In this document: positions 17,243 through 26,400 of the stretch, one piece after another | Position numbering within the stretch: position 1 is the first letter of the stretch | Layout of the letters: every line of letters begins with the position of its first letter | Assembly: GCF_002209535.1 (NCBI RefSeq) | Contig: NZ_NJIG01000002.1 | Span: 558,001 to 622,000 of the forward strand | Direction of reading: 5' to 3' | DNA from: Achromobacter marplatensis | GTDB taxonomy: Bacteria; Pseudomonadota; Gammaproteobacteria; Burkholderiales; Burkholderiaceae_B | DNA: 64,000 nt | The notes under the pieces: generated by a model | Told to the model about the DNA's origin: nothing | What the model saw: the letters and a program-made list of their open reading frames with translations, nothing else | Databases searched by the model: none | Made by a program: the position numbers and the translations under genes

Positions 17243-18608
17243 TCCTAAACTTAGCTTTGGGCAACTCTATGCGGGCAGTCAGGCCGCCACCCTCGCGGGG
17301 AAGCATCCGCAGCGATCCGCCCACGTGCTTGAGCAGGCGTTCGACGATCGCCAGACCCAATCCCGCGCCGCTGACGCCGGTGCGCGCTGCCTCGCCGCGC
17401 GAGAACGGCCGCAACAGGCGATCCACGTCTTCCGGCGCGATGCCGGGGCCGCGGTCCGCCACCTCGATCACGATCATGACGCCCTCAGCTTGCAGTGTCA
17501 TGACCAAATGAGCCATGCCGTCGCTGGAGCGTCCGTAGCGGCGGGCGTTCTCGATCAGATTGCTGACCACGCGCTTCAAGTCCAGCGCCGTGATCCGGGC
17601 GCGCAGCCCCGGTTCCAGGGACGCTTCGAGCTCTCCGCCCAGCGACGCCGTGTGGCTGCGTTCGCGTTCGTAGAGTTCGGCCAGGACCGCCGAGATGTCG
17701 GTCGCCAGCTGCGGCAGCGTGCCGGCGGGGCGCGCGTATTCCATCAGCTGGCCGATACTGTGGTCGATCTGGCCCAGGTCTTCGTCGATGGCCTGGCGGG
17801 CGTCTTCCGACACGCCGCTCAGCTCGATCTCAAGCCGCATGCGGGCAAGCGGCGTGCGCAGGTCGTGAGAAATCCCCGCCAGCATCAGTTCCCGGTCTGC
17901 CTCGGCCTGCCGCAGGTCTTTGGCCATCCGGTTGAACGAGGCATTCAGGTCGCGGATCTCCAGCGGCCCCTGCTCGGGCAGGGCCGCCGGCGTTTCGCCG
18001 CGCGACAGGACTTGCGCCGCCCGGGCCAGCCGCGACAGGGGCCGGTTCACGAAGCCCACCGAGACCGCCGCCCCGACAAGGGAAAGCAGCAACGCCGTGG
18101 CGCCCCATCCCAGCCATTCGATCCCGCCCGTCAGCCCGATCTGTTCTCGCTCGAACACCAGCCAGTACAGGTCTTTCTCTATCTGGAAGCTGACCCAGAA
18201 GCCGGGCACCTGGTTCACGCCCCAGGCAATCTGCGTTTCCGGGCCGAAGCGCGTGCGGATGTGCTGGGCAACGCGTTGCCAGTAGTCGTCGTCGGGGAGG
18301 GCTTCGGCAAAGTCGGTGACTTCGCGCGGATAGACCTGGATGCCTTCGTTGGTGGCCAGATCCAGCAGGAGCTTGCTGCGTTCGCCGTTATGCGAGTAGA
18401 TCAGCGCCGTGCGCGTGATATTGACGGCCGTGATCACCCGCTGCGCCATTTGATTGGCGCGCGGTCCCAGCTCCATGCTGAAGAAGACTTGTAGCCACGC
18501 GCCCAGGCTGACGAGCATCAGCGCGGCAAGCAGCAGGAACGTGCGGCCGAACAAGCCGAGCCGCAAACGTGATGTCAGGTTCCTGAAGGTTCGGCGCAAG
18601 CGGGGCAC
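17214..18608 (-). CDS. risS: Sensor histidine kinase of the EnvZ/RisS type
   Basis: Inner-membrane sensor kinase partnered with the RisA/OmpR-type regulator encoded just upstream; about 464 residues. Two membrane helices (LLLAALMLVSLGAWLQVFF and ATALLLSLVGAAVSVGF) flank a periplasmic sensor region of about 125 residues. A HAMP linker, the phosphoacceptor H-box GISHDLRTPLARMRLEIE, the N-box NLIENARRYG and the G-box DRGPGI follow. The start chosen is GTG 18608, which has AGGAG nine bases upstream; starts at 18653 or 18677 would overlap the end of risA. The last codons overlap the ahpC promoter. The reading frame is intact, unlike the disrupted risS known from B. pertussis. Confidence 0.93.
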   Translation of the reverse strand: MPRLRRTFRNLTSRLRLGLFGRTFLLLAALMLVSLGAWLQVFFSMELGPRANQMAQRVITAVNITRTALIYSHNGERSKLLLDLATNEGIQVYPREVTDFAEALPDDDYWQRVAQHIRTRFGPETQIAWGVNQVPGFWVSFQIEKDLYWLVFEREQIGLTGGIEWLGWGATALLLSLVGAAVSVGFVNRPLSRLARAAQVLSRGETPAALPEQGPLEIRDLNASFNRMAKDLRQAEADRELMLAGISHDLRTPLARMRLEIELSGVSEDARQAIDEDLGQIDHSIGQLMEYARPAGTLPQLATDISAVLAELYERERSHTASLGGELEASLEPGLRARITALDLKRVVSNLIENARRYGRSSDGMAHLVMTLQAEGVMIVIEVADRGPGIAPEDVDRLLRPFSRGEAARTGVSGAGLGLAIVERLLKHVGGSLRMLPREGGGLTARIELPKAKFRNYQLDNDNP

Positions 18609-18642
18609 GAGGCTGCGCTCCTGCCCGGGGCGGGCGAGCCGA

Positions 18643-19377
18643 TCAGCTACCACCGTCCGGCACAAACACGTATCCAAGACCCCAAACGGTCTGGATGAAC
18701 ACGGGCTTGGACGGATTGGGTTCGATCAGTTTGCGCAGGCGCGAGATCTGGACGTCGAGGCTGCGATCGAAGGCTTCGTATTCGCGGCCGCGGGCCAGCT
18801 CCATGAGCTTGTCGCGAGACAGGGGAATCTTCGGATGGCGCGCAAACACCTTGAGCACCGAGAATTCACCCGTGGTGATCGGCACCTGTTCGCCGTTGCG
18901 CGTGAGCGTACGGGTTGACAGGTTGAGCACGTAGGGGCCGAAGGCGATGGATTCGTTTTCCTGGCTGGGGGCGCCGGGATGCTCCTCGGTACCGCGGCGG
19001 CGCAGGATCGCGTTGATCCGTGCCAGCAGTTCCCGGGGGTTGAAGGGTTTGGACAGGTAGTCGTCCGCGCCCATCTCCAGGCCCACGATGCGGTCGATTT
19101 CTTCCGCCTTGGCCGTGAGCATGATGATGGGGGTATTGTCGTGGCCACCGCGCAGCCGGCGACAGATGGACAAGCCATCTTCGCCGGGCAGCATCAGATC
19201 CAGCACGAGCAGGTCGAAATGCTCGCGTTGCCAGAGTTTGCCCATCTCTTTGGCGTCTTCGGCAACGAAAACGTTGAATCCCTGCTCGGACAAATACCGG
19301 CGCAGCAAATCGCGCAAGCGCGGATCATCGTCGACGACGAGGATTTTTCGGGTGGGGGTGGTGTTTTGCGTATTCAT
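18643..19377 (-). CDS. risA: OmpR-family response regulator RisA
   Basis: DNA-binding response regulator, 244 residues. The receiver domain has the acidic pair VVDDD, phosphoacceptor Asp in LLVLDLMLPGEDG, Thr in IIMLTA and Lys in YLSKPFNPREL. The C-terminal winged helix shows TTGEFSVLKVF, RSLDVQISRLRKLIE and TVWGLGYVF. It is the first gene of a two-component operon with risS, which starts 34 nt after the risA stop if GTG 18608 is used. Similarity to OmpR and Bordetella RisA is strong; target genes cannot be told from this window. Confidence 0.95.
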   Translation of the reverse strand: MNTQNTTPTRKILVVDDDPRLRDLLRRYLSEQGFNVFVAEDAKEMGKLWQREHFDLLVLDLMLPGEDGLSICRRLRGGHDNTPIIMLTAKAEEIDRIVGLEMGADDYLSKPFNPRELLARINAILRRRGTEEHPGAPSQENESIAFGPYVLNLSTRTLTRNGEQVPITTGEFSVLKVFARHPKIPLSRDKLMELARGREYEAFDRSLDVQISRLRKLIEPNPSKPVFIQTVWGLGYVFVPDGGS

Positions 19378-19494
19378 GGCCGGAAATGTAACAGTGACGA
19401 GAACCAGCGGCTAGTGGGCGTTCACAAGATATTACACATTGCGAACCATGGTTGAAATCCCCCTTACAACCGGGGCTAAAGCCGCCGTATTTCG

Positions 19495-19500
19495 TACAAT
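19495..19500 (+). promoter_or_regulatory. -10 element of tsaB-rimI, leaderless-type
   Basis: TACAAT ends 8 nt before the ATG at 19509 and no Shine-Dalgarno sequence is present, so transcription would start at or next to the start codon. No good -35 is visible. Confidence 0.4.
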
Positions 19501-19508
19501 CTGCATCT

Positions 19509-20795
19509 ATGGAACTAAACCTGCTGGCTTTGGAAACGTCTTCGTCCCGTTGTGGGGTGGCCCTTTTGCGGGCGGTCGATGGCCGTCTGGAGGTCAGTAC
19601 CCGGGAACACGAGGGGTCCCAGGAGCATGCGGAACGGCTTTTGCCGATGGCCAACGAACTGCTGGCAGCCTCAGGGCTGGCGCCGTCCGCGCTGCACGCC
19701 GTGGCGTTCGGCCAGGGCCCGGGGGGCTTTACGGGGCTGCGCGTGGCCTGTGGCGTGGCGCAGGGCATGGGGCTGGGCCTGGGCATACCGGTGCTGCCCG
19801 TGGTGTCCCACCAGGCCGTGGCGGCCCAGGTGGCTGATGCGACGCCGTCCGACGCCATCGTCGTGGCACTGGACGCCCGGATGAATGAGGTCTATCTGGC
19901 GGTCTACCGCCCGGTTGCCGCCCGGGAAGGGGAATCCGGCTGGGAAGCCTTGCAGCCGCCCTTGCTGATCGCGGCAGCAGAAGTCGTGCCCTGGACCGAA
20001 CACCATCTTTCCGCATGGTCGGCGCAGACGGGGCAGATCCTGAATCTGGTGCTGGCCGGCGACGCCTGGGACGCTTATGCGGCCGATATGGCGCATCCCG
20101 CCGCATGGCGCCGCGCGGCCGACGCGCAACGGCCCGAAGCCGCCAGCGTGGCGCGCCTGGCGCGCCAGGGCTGGCTGCGCGGCGAGGCCCTGCCGCCCGA
20201 ACAGGCCGCGCCGCTGTACGTGCGCGACAAGGTGGCGTTCACCACCGCCGAGCGCATGCGCGGCGAAGGCGGCAATCCCAAGGCGCAGCCGTCGCTGGCG
20301 CCCCAGGCCCCCCAGGCCCCTCAGGCGCCCTTGATTCCGCAGCCGCTCACCGAGGCCGATCTGGACGAGGTCGTCGCGCTGGAAGCCCATGTGCAGGCAT
20401 TTCCCTGGACGCGCGGCAATTTCGCGGATGCGCTGGCCGCCGGGTATGGCGCCTGGGCGCTGCGCCGCGAAGACAAGGTGGCGGGTTTCTGCATTCTGAT
20501 GTTCGCGCCCGACGTGGCGCATCTGCTTGTGATCGCCGTGGACAAGCACCTGCATCGCCAGGGCCTGGGCGGCGTGCTGCTTGACTGGTGCGAGCAGCAG
20601 GCGCGTGAGCGCGGGCTGGAAGGCGTGTTGCTGGAAGTCCGTCCGTCGAACGCGTCCGCCGTCAGTTTCTATCAACGCCACGGTTATCTGCAGATCGGCG
20701 TGCGGCGCGGGTATTACCCGGCCGCCAAAGGCGCCCGTGAAGACGCACTGGTCATGCAGAAGCGGTTTGCCGCAGTGGCGGAGGAAGCGGCATGA
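19509..20795 (+). CDS. tsaB-rimI: Fused TsaB (tRNA t6A synthesis) and RimI (ribosomal S18 N-acetyltransferase)
   Basis: A 428-residue fusion. The N-terminal part (about 1-235) is TsaB, the ASKHA-fold dimerisation partner of TsaD in t6A37 tRNA modification (NLLALETSSSRCGVALL, HSEH-like EHAERLLP, GQGPGGFTGLRVACG). A linker with repeated Ala-Pro-Gln units (near 20300-20330) joins it to a GNAT domain (about 285-428) with acetyl-CoA motifs HLLVIAVDKHLHRQGLGGVLLDW and LEVRPSNASAVSFYQRHGY, the RimI signature. The start ATG 19509 gives the normal TsaB N-terminus (MELNLLALETSS). The stop overlaps the next start (ATGA). Fusion of these two genes is known in this family of bacteria. Confidence 0.93.
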   Translation: MELNLLALETSSSRCGVALLRAVDGRLEVSTREHEGSQEHAERLLPMANELLAASGLAPSALHAVAFGQGPGGFTGLRVACGVAQGMGLGLGIPVLPVVSHQAVAAQVADATPSDAIVVALDARMNEVYLAVYRPVAAREGESGWEALQPPLLIAAAEVVPWTEHHLSAWSAQTGQILNLVLAGDAWDAYAADMAHPAAWRRAADAQRPEAASVARLARQGWLRGEALPPEQAAPLYVRDKVAFTTAERMRGEGGNPKAQPSLAPQAPQAPQAPLIPQPLTEADLDEVVALEAHVQAFPWTRGNFADALAAGYGAWALRREDKVAGFCILMFAPDVAHLLVIAVDKHLHRQGLGGVLLDWCEQQARERGLEGVLLEVRPSNASAVSFYQRHGYLQIGVRRGYYPAAKGAREDALVMQKRFAAVAEEAA

Positions 20796-21790
20796 CGGCG
20801 CCGATCGCCGCCGCCAGGCCGGCAGCCCCCCGCGTCAATCCCCTGCAGCGCATCTGGCTGCGGGAAATCGGCATGGAACGCCTGTGGATGCGCCCGGCGC
20901 CTGCTGCGGCGCGTCCGGCTGTCGTGCCTCAAGCGCCTGTTTCCGAACCCGTTTTGGCCCCTGGCCTGGCACCCGCCGTGGTGGCGCGCGATATCGCGCC
21001 GGCAACGGTCCCGCCGACGGTTGCGTCGCCGGCACCCGCCGTACCGCAAGCGGCCCCCGTTAGTCCGGTGCCGGCCGAGCCTATGGTTCCAACCACGCGC
21101 TCAAATGGCCGTCCCGGTATCCCGGCGTCCATCCTGAACCGCACCGGTCCGCCGCCGCGCCCCGTGCCCAAGGCGGCTGAGGACGAAGCCGTCGAAGCGC
21201 CGCGCATCCCCGTGGCGCAAGCCGTCAAGAACGCCACCCTGGACGAGCTACGCGAGCAGGTCGTGGCTTGCACCGCCTGCGGCCTGTGCGACGGCCGGCG
21301 CCACGCCGTCTTTGGCCAGGGCGCCACTCCCACCCGCTGGCTGGTCGTGGGCGAGGCCCCCGGCGAGCAAGAGGACCGGCAGGGCCATCCCTTCGTGGGC
21401 CGGTCCGGCCAATTGCTGGACGCCATGCTGGCCGCCGTGGGCATGAGCCGCGAGACCGACGTGTTCATCACCAACGTGATCAAGTGCCGCCCGCCGGGCA
21501 ACCGCAACCCCAAGCCCGAGGAAATCGCGGCCTGCAGCCCGTACCTGATGCGGCAGATCGCCTTGCTGAAACCCGAGCGCATCCTCGTGCTGGGCCGTTT
21601 CGCGGCGCAGACGCTGCTGGGCACGGACGCCACCATCGGCAGCCTGCGCGGCCGCGTGCACGCGCTCAAGACGGACGAGGGCGTCGAGATCCCCGTCATC
21701 GTCAGCTACCACCCAGCCTACCTGCTGCGCAGCCCGTCCGAGAAGGCGCGCGCCTGGCAAGACCTGAAACTGGCGTCACGGATGGTGTGA
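20792..21790 (+). CDS. Family 4 (iron-sulfur) uracil-DNA glycosylase
   Basis: Base-excision repair enzyme that removes uracil from DNA; 332 residues. The catalytic domain is at about 145-332, with the [4Fe-4S] Cys ligands in CTACGLC and in the KCRPPGNRNPKPEEIAAC segment, the motif GEAPGEQEDRQGHPFVG, and the C-terminal SYHPAYLLRSP. About 140 N-terminal residues precede it: a conserved-looking helix (NPLQRIWLREIGMERLW) and then a long Ala/Pro/Val-rich stretch that is probably disordered. It overlaps tsaB-rimI by four bases and is the last gene before a terminator. Confidence 0.93.
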   Translation: MTAPIAAARPAAPRVNPLQRIWLREIGMERLWMRPAPAAARPAVVPQAPVSEPVLAPGLAPAVVARDIAPATVPPTVASPAPAVPQAAPVSPVPAEPMVPTTRSNGRPGIPASILNRTGPPPRPVPKAAEDEAVEAPRIPVAQAVKNATLDELREQVVACTACGLCDGRRHAVFGQGATPTRWLVVGEAPGEQEDRQGHPFVGRSGQLLDAMLAAVGMSRETDVFITNVIKCRPPGNRNPKPEEIAACSPYLMRQIALLKPERILVLGRFAAQTLLGTDATIGSLRGRVHALKTDEGVEIPVIVSYHPAYLLRSPSEKARAWQDLKLASRMV

Positions 21791-21817
21791 CTGCGCCGGG
21801 CGGGCGCCTGTCCAGAT

Positions 21818-21850
21818 AAGAAAAAACCGGGCCTAGGTCCGGTTTTTCTT
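21818..21850. terminator. Bidirectional terminator
   Basis: Arms AAGAAAAAACCGG and CCGGTTTTTCTT around GCCTAGGT, between convergent udg-type and lplT-type genes. Confidence 0.9.
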
Positions 21851-21881
21851 TGGAAGATCAATGGCTTGGTGTGGTGGCTGC

Positions 21882-23195
21882 CTAGTGCGTGGAATCCAGC
21901 GCGCGGCCGTGGCCTTCCTGGCCGATCTGCTCGTGCAGATCGGGGTTGGCCTGCATGTTGCGCTTGCTCCAGCGCATGAACACGACCATCAGCACGGCGA
22001 CCACGGTGCCGAAGATGACGATGATCACGTTGATGGGCAATTGCAGCCAGAGCAGCAGGGTGTACATCGCTACCATCAGCAGGATGTTGAGCTGTTCGTT
22101 GAAGTTCTGCACGGCGATGGAATGGCCGGCCGACAGCAACACGTGGCCGCGGTGCTGCAGCAGGGCGTTCATCGGCACCACGAAGAAACCGGCCAGACCG
22201 CCGGTGATCAGCAGCAGCAGGTAGACGCTCCAGGGCGAGTAGACCAGCGGCATCAGCAGCACGACCAGCCCCATGGCGGCGCCCACCGGCAGCACGGCCA
22301 GTGCGCGGCGCAGCGGGATGCGGCCTGCCAGGATGGACCCCACCACCGTGCCCAGCGCAGCCACGCCCATCAGCATCGAGGCCTTGTCCAGCTGATAACC
22401 CAGGTGGCTGCGGCCCCATTCGATGACGATCAGCTGGAGGGTCGCGCCGGCGCCCCAGAACAGCGTGGTCACGGCCAGCGAGATCTGGCCCAGCTTGTCG
22501 CGCCAAAGCACGCAGACATAGCCCCAGAACGTGCGGATGAGCCTCACCGGGTTCTTTTGCTGCGGCGGATAGCGCACGTGGGTGCGCGGAATCATCAGGT
22601 TGCACAGCGCTGCCAGCAGATACACGAAGGCGATCACGAGGATGGCCGCTTCGGCGGGCGTGTGGACCAGGTTGCCGATGAACGAGTGGCTGAGCAGCGC
22701 GCTGGACACCGAGGACGAGATCAGCAGACCACCCAGCACCGTGCCCAGGATGATGGAGAAGACCGTGAGGCCTTCGATCCAGCTGTTGCCCTTGACCAGC
22801 ATGTGGGGGGGCAGCATTTCGGTGACGATGCCGTATTTGGCGGGCGAGTAGGCGGCGGCGCCGATGCCCACGACCGCGTAGGCCGCGCACACGAGATATG
22901 TTTGATATTCCGGGGCCACGCCGATGCTGGCGTAGGAGAACATCAGCAGGCAGCCGGCCACCTTCAGGGCGTTGGTGGAAAACATCACTCGGCCCTTGGG
23001 GAAGGAATCCGCCAGGGCGCCGACAAAGGCCGCCAGCACCACATAGGCCAACGCGAAGGACCATTTCATCATGGGCGCCAACCAGTCGGGGCCGTGCAGT
23101 TCCTGTATCAAGGCGATGGCTGCGATGAACAGCGCGTTGTCCGCCAATGATGAGAAGGCCTGCGCGGCCATGACTAGATAGAAACCACGTTTCAA
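21882..23195 (-). CDS. lplT: MFS transporter, LplT-like lysophospholipid flippase
   Basis: Inner-membrane protein of 437 residues with about 12 helices. It matches LplT, which moves lysophospholipids across the inner membrane for re-acylation: MKRGFYLVMAAQAFSSLADNA at the N-terminus, GALADSFPKGRVM after helix 2, and the AYSPAKYGIVTEMLPPHMLVKGN loop are characteristic. In enterobacteria lplT is coupled to the acyltransferase aas; no aas is adjacent here. It is a single-gene unit, divergent from smc. Confidence 0.88.
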   Translation of the reverse strand: MKRGFYLVMAAQAFSSLADNALFIAAIALIQELHGPDWLAPMMKWSFALAYVVLAAFVGALADSFPKGRVMFSTNALKVAGCLLMFSYASIGVAPEYQTYLVCAAYAVVGIGAAAYSPAKYGIVTEMLPPHMLVKGNSWIEGLTVFSIILGTVLGGLLISSSVSSALLSHSFIGNLVHTPAEAAILVIAFVYLLAALCNLMIPRTHVRYPPQQKNPVRLIRTFWGYVCVLWRDKLGQISLAVTTLFWGAGATLQLIVIEWGRSHLGYQLDKASMLMGVAALGTVVGSILAGRIPLRRALAVLPVGAAMGLVVLLMPLVYSPWSVYLLLLITGGLAGFFVVPMNALLQHRGHVLLSAGHSIAVQNFNEQLNILLMVAMYTLLLWLQLPINVIIVIFGTVVAVLMVVFMRWSKRNMQANPDLHEQIGQEGHGRALDSTH

Positions 23196-23354
23196 GAATG
23201 TCCCCGTTCTTTGGCCTGAGCCCGGCCGGTCAGCGTGAAAATTATGTGTCGTGCCAAAAAGTGTCAGGGAGTATAGCCGGAGCGCGCAAGCGCGCTATTG
23301 AGCGTTTGCCCGCGGGTTGACCGTTGCTAACGTTTGGGGACAGACTGCCTGCGG

Positions 23355-23395
23355 TATCATACGACCCATGTGTGAGCCGGCCCTTGAAGGGCCGG
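23355..23395 (+). promoter_or_regulatory. smc promoter -10 and leader hairpin
   Basis: TATCAT (23355-23360) is a plausible -10. Inside the transcribed leader lies the near-perfect palindrome CCGGCCCTTGAAGGGCCGG (23377-23395), followed by only three T, so it is more likely a regulatory or mRNA-stability hairpin than a terminator. Confidence 0.45.
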
Positions 23396-23478
23396 TTTGC
23401 AATCTATGCGGCAGGTCCGTTAACGCCTTTCGTTCAACCCACCCCGTCGTCATCGTACTGTGCGTCTCACTCAGCTAA
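23368..23478 (+). CDS. Candidate 36-residue leader ORF overlapping the smc start
   Basis: ATG 23368 lies 7 nt after the TATCAT hexamer, the arrangement of a leaderless mRNA. The frame runs 36 codons (MCEPALEGPVCNLCGRSV at the start, with a CxxC pair) and stops at TAA 23478, 19 nt inside smc in another frame. The leader hairpin lies within it. There is no homology evidence; it could be chance, or it could couple translation to smc, which has a GTG start and no Shine-Dalgarno sequence. Confidence 0.35.
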   Translation: MCEPALEGPVCNLCGRSVNAFRSTHPVVIVLCVSLS

Positions 23479-26400
23479 AACTCGCCGGCTTCAAGTCCTT
23501 CGTTGATCCCACCGTGATCCCCGTGCCCAGCCAACTGGTCGGCGTGGTGGGTCCCAATGGCTGCGGAAAATCGAACATCATTGACGCCGTGCGATGGGTG
23601 CTGGGCGAGGCCAAGGCCTCCGAACTGCGCGGCGAGTCCATGCAGGACGTCATCTTCAACGGCTCGGGCCACCGCAAGCCGGCCGCTCGGGCGTCGGTCG
23701 AAATGGTGTTCGACAACAGCGAAGGGCGCGCTGCCGGCCAATGGAGCACCTACGCTGAAATCGCCGTGCGCCGCGTCCTGACCCGGGACGGCACCAGCAG
23801 CTATTTCGTCAACAACCAGCAGGTCCGACGCCGCGATATCCACGACATCTTCCTGGGCACCGGCCTGGGCGCTCGCGGCTACGCCATCATCGGCCAGGGC
23901 ATGATCAACCGCCTGATCGAGGCGCGTCCTGAAGAACTGCGGGTGTTCCTGGAAGAAGCGGCCGGCGTATCGCGATACAAGGAACGCCGCCGCGAGACCG
24001 AAAACCGCCTGTCCGACACGCGCGAGAACCTGACGCGCGTCGAAGACATCCTGCGGGAACTGAACAGCCAGCTGGAGAAACTGGAGGCGCAGGCCGAAGT
24101 GGCCACCCGCTACCGTGAACTCCAGGCCGACGGCGAAAAGAAGCAGCATGCGCTGTGGTTCCTGAAGGAAACCGGGGCACGCGAAGAGCGTGCCAAGAAA
24201 GCCCAGGAAATGGCGCAGGCCCAGAACGAACTGGAAGCCGCCATCGCCGGCCTGCGGGCGGGCGAAGCGGCGCTGGAATCCCGGCGCCAGGCCCATTACG
24301 CGGCCAGCGACGCGGTCCACGCCGCGCAGGGCGGGCTGTATGAAGCCAACGCCCAGGTCAGCCGTCTGGAGGCCGAGATCCGCCACGTGGTGGATTCCCG
24401 CAACCGCCTGCAGTCCCGCCGCGACCAATTGCAGCAGCAGATCGCGGAATGGACCAGCCAGCGCGAGCACTGCACCGAACAGATCGCCCAGGCCGAAGAC
24501 GACCTGGCGACCGCCGCCGCCCGCACCGAAGAGGCGCGGGCCACGGCGGAAGACGCCCAAGCGGGCCTGCCATCCGTCGAACAGCGGGTGCGCGAAGCCG
24601 CCGCCGGCCGCGACGAGATGCGTGCCGCCCTGGCCCGTGTCGAACAGAACCTGGCGCTGGTCGCCCAGACCCAGCGCGACGCCGACCGCCAGATGCAGGT
24701 CCTGGAGCAGCGCCGCGAACGTCTGCAGCAGGAACTGCGTGAACTGCACGCCCCGGACCCGGTGCGCCTGGAGCAGTTGGCCGGAGACCGCCTGGCAGGC
24801 GAAGACCAGCTGGAAGAAGCCCAGGAAGAACTGGCCACCCTAGAGGGCCGTGTGCCCGAAGCGGATGCCGAGCGCAGCCGCGCCCAGGCCGCCGCCCAGA
24901 CCGACGTGCAGAACCTGGCACGCCTGGAAGCCCGCTTGTCGGCGCTGGTGAAACTGCAGGAAGACGTCCAGAAGCAGGGGGCGCTGGAACCCTGGCTGGC
25001 CAAGCATGAACTCGCCGGCCTGTCGCGCCTGTGGCAGAAGCTGCATGTCGAGCCGGGCTGGGAAACCGCCCTGGAATCGGCGCTGCGCGAACGCATGGCG
25101 TCGCTGGAAGTGCGCAGCCTGGATTGGGCGCGCGCGTTCGCCGAAGACGCGCCGCCCGCCCGCCTGGCCTTCTACCAATTGCCGGTCGCCGCGCCCACGC
25201 CGCCTGCGCCCGCCGGACTGACACCGCTGGCCAGCCTGCTGCGCATCACCGATCCCGACCTGCGCACGCTCTTGAACGACTGGCTGGCGGGCATCTACAC
25301 CGCCACCGACGTGACGCAGGCCCTGGCCATGCGCGCGACCTTGCCCGCGGGCAGCGCCTGCGTGGTCAAGGCCGGCCACCTGATCGACGCGCACAGCGTG
25401 CGCTTCTACGCGCCGGACTCCGAACAGGCCGGCCTGCTGGCTCGCCAGCAGGAAATCGAAAATCTGCAGCGCGAGATCAAGGCCCAGCAACTGATCGCCG
25501 ACCAGGCGCGCGCCGCGGTCGCCCGCGCCGAAGTGGCGTGGCAGCAGGTATCCCAGGCGATCGCTCCGGCGCGCACACGCGTGGCCGAGGTCACGCGCCG
25601 GGTGCACGACATCCAGCTGGAACACTCGCGGCTGCAGCAGCAGGCCGAGCAATCCGGTGAACGCGCCTCGCGCCTGCGGCAGGACCTGGAAGAAATCAAG
25701 GTCCAGGAAGAAGACCTGCTTGCCACACGCGAAGAGGCCGAAGCCCGTTTCGAGACCCTGGACGAGGAACTGGCCGAGCACCAATCCCGTTTCGCCGACG
25801 CCGAAATCGACGGCGAAACACTGGCCGCCCAGGCAGAAGCCGCCCGCACGCGCCTGCGCGAACTGGAGCGCGCGGCCCAGGAAGCCGAATTCGCCGAGCG
25901 CGGCATCCAGGTCCGCATCACCGACCTGCAGCGCAACCAGCAATTGGCCGCCGACCAGAGCCAGCGCGGCTCGGTCGAACTGGAACAACTGATGGGCGAT
26001 CTGGCCGAGCTGGATGCCTCCGCATCCCAGGCCGGCTTGCAGGACGCCCTGGAAGCGCGCGCCGAGCGCGAGGAAGCGCTGTCGCGCGCGCGCCAGGAAA
26101 TGGAAAACCTGGCGGCCTTGCTGCGGGGCGCCGACGAAGACCGGCAACAGCAAGAGCAGACGCTGGAACCGCGCCGCGCGCGCATCATGGAATTGCAGTT
26201 GCAGGAACAGGCCGCCCGCCTGGCCGAAGAACAGTTCACCGAACAGCTCAACGCGCGTGAAGTCGACCGCGAGGCGCTAGCTCAGGATCTGGCCAACGCC
26301 CCAGACGAATGGCGCCGCGCCAGCTGGCTGCAGCAGGAAGTGGGGCGCATTTCGCGCCAGATCGAGTCGCTGGGCTCCGTCAACCTGGCGGCGCTGGACG

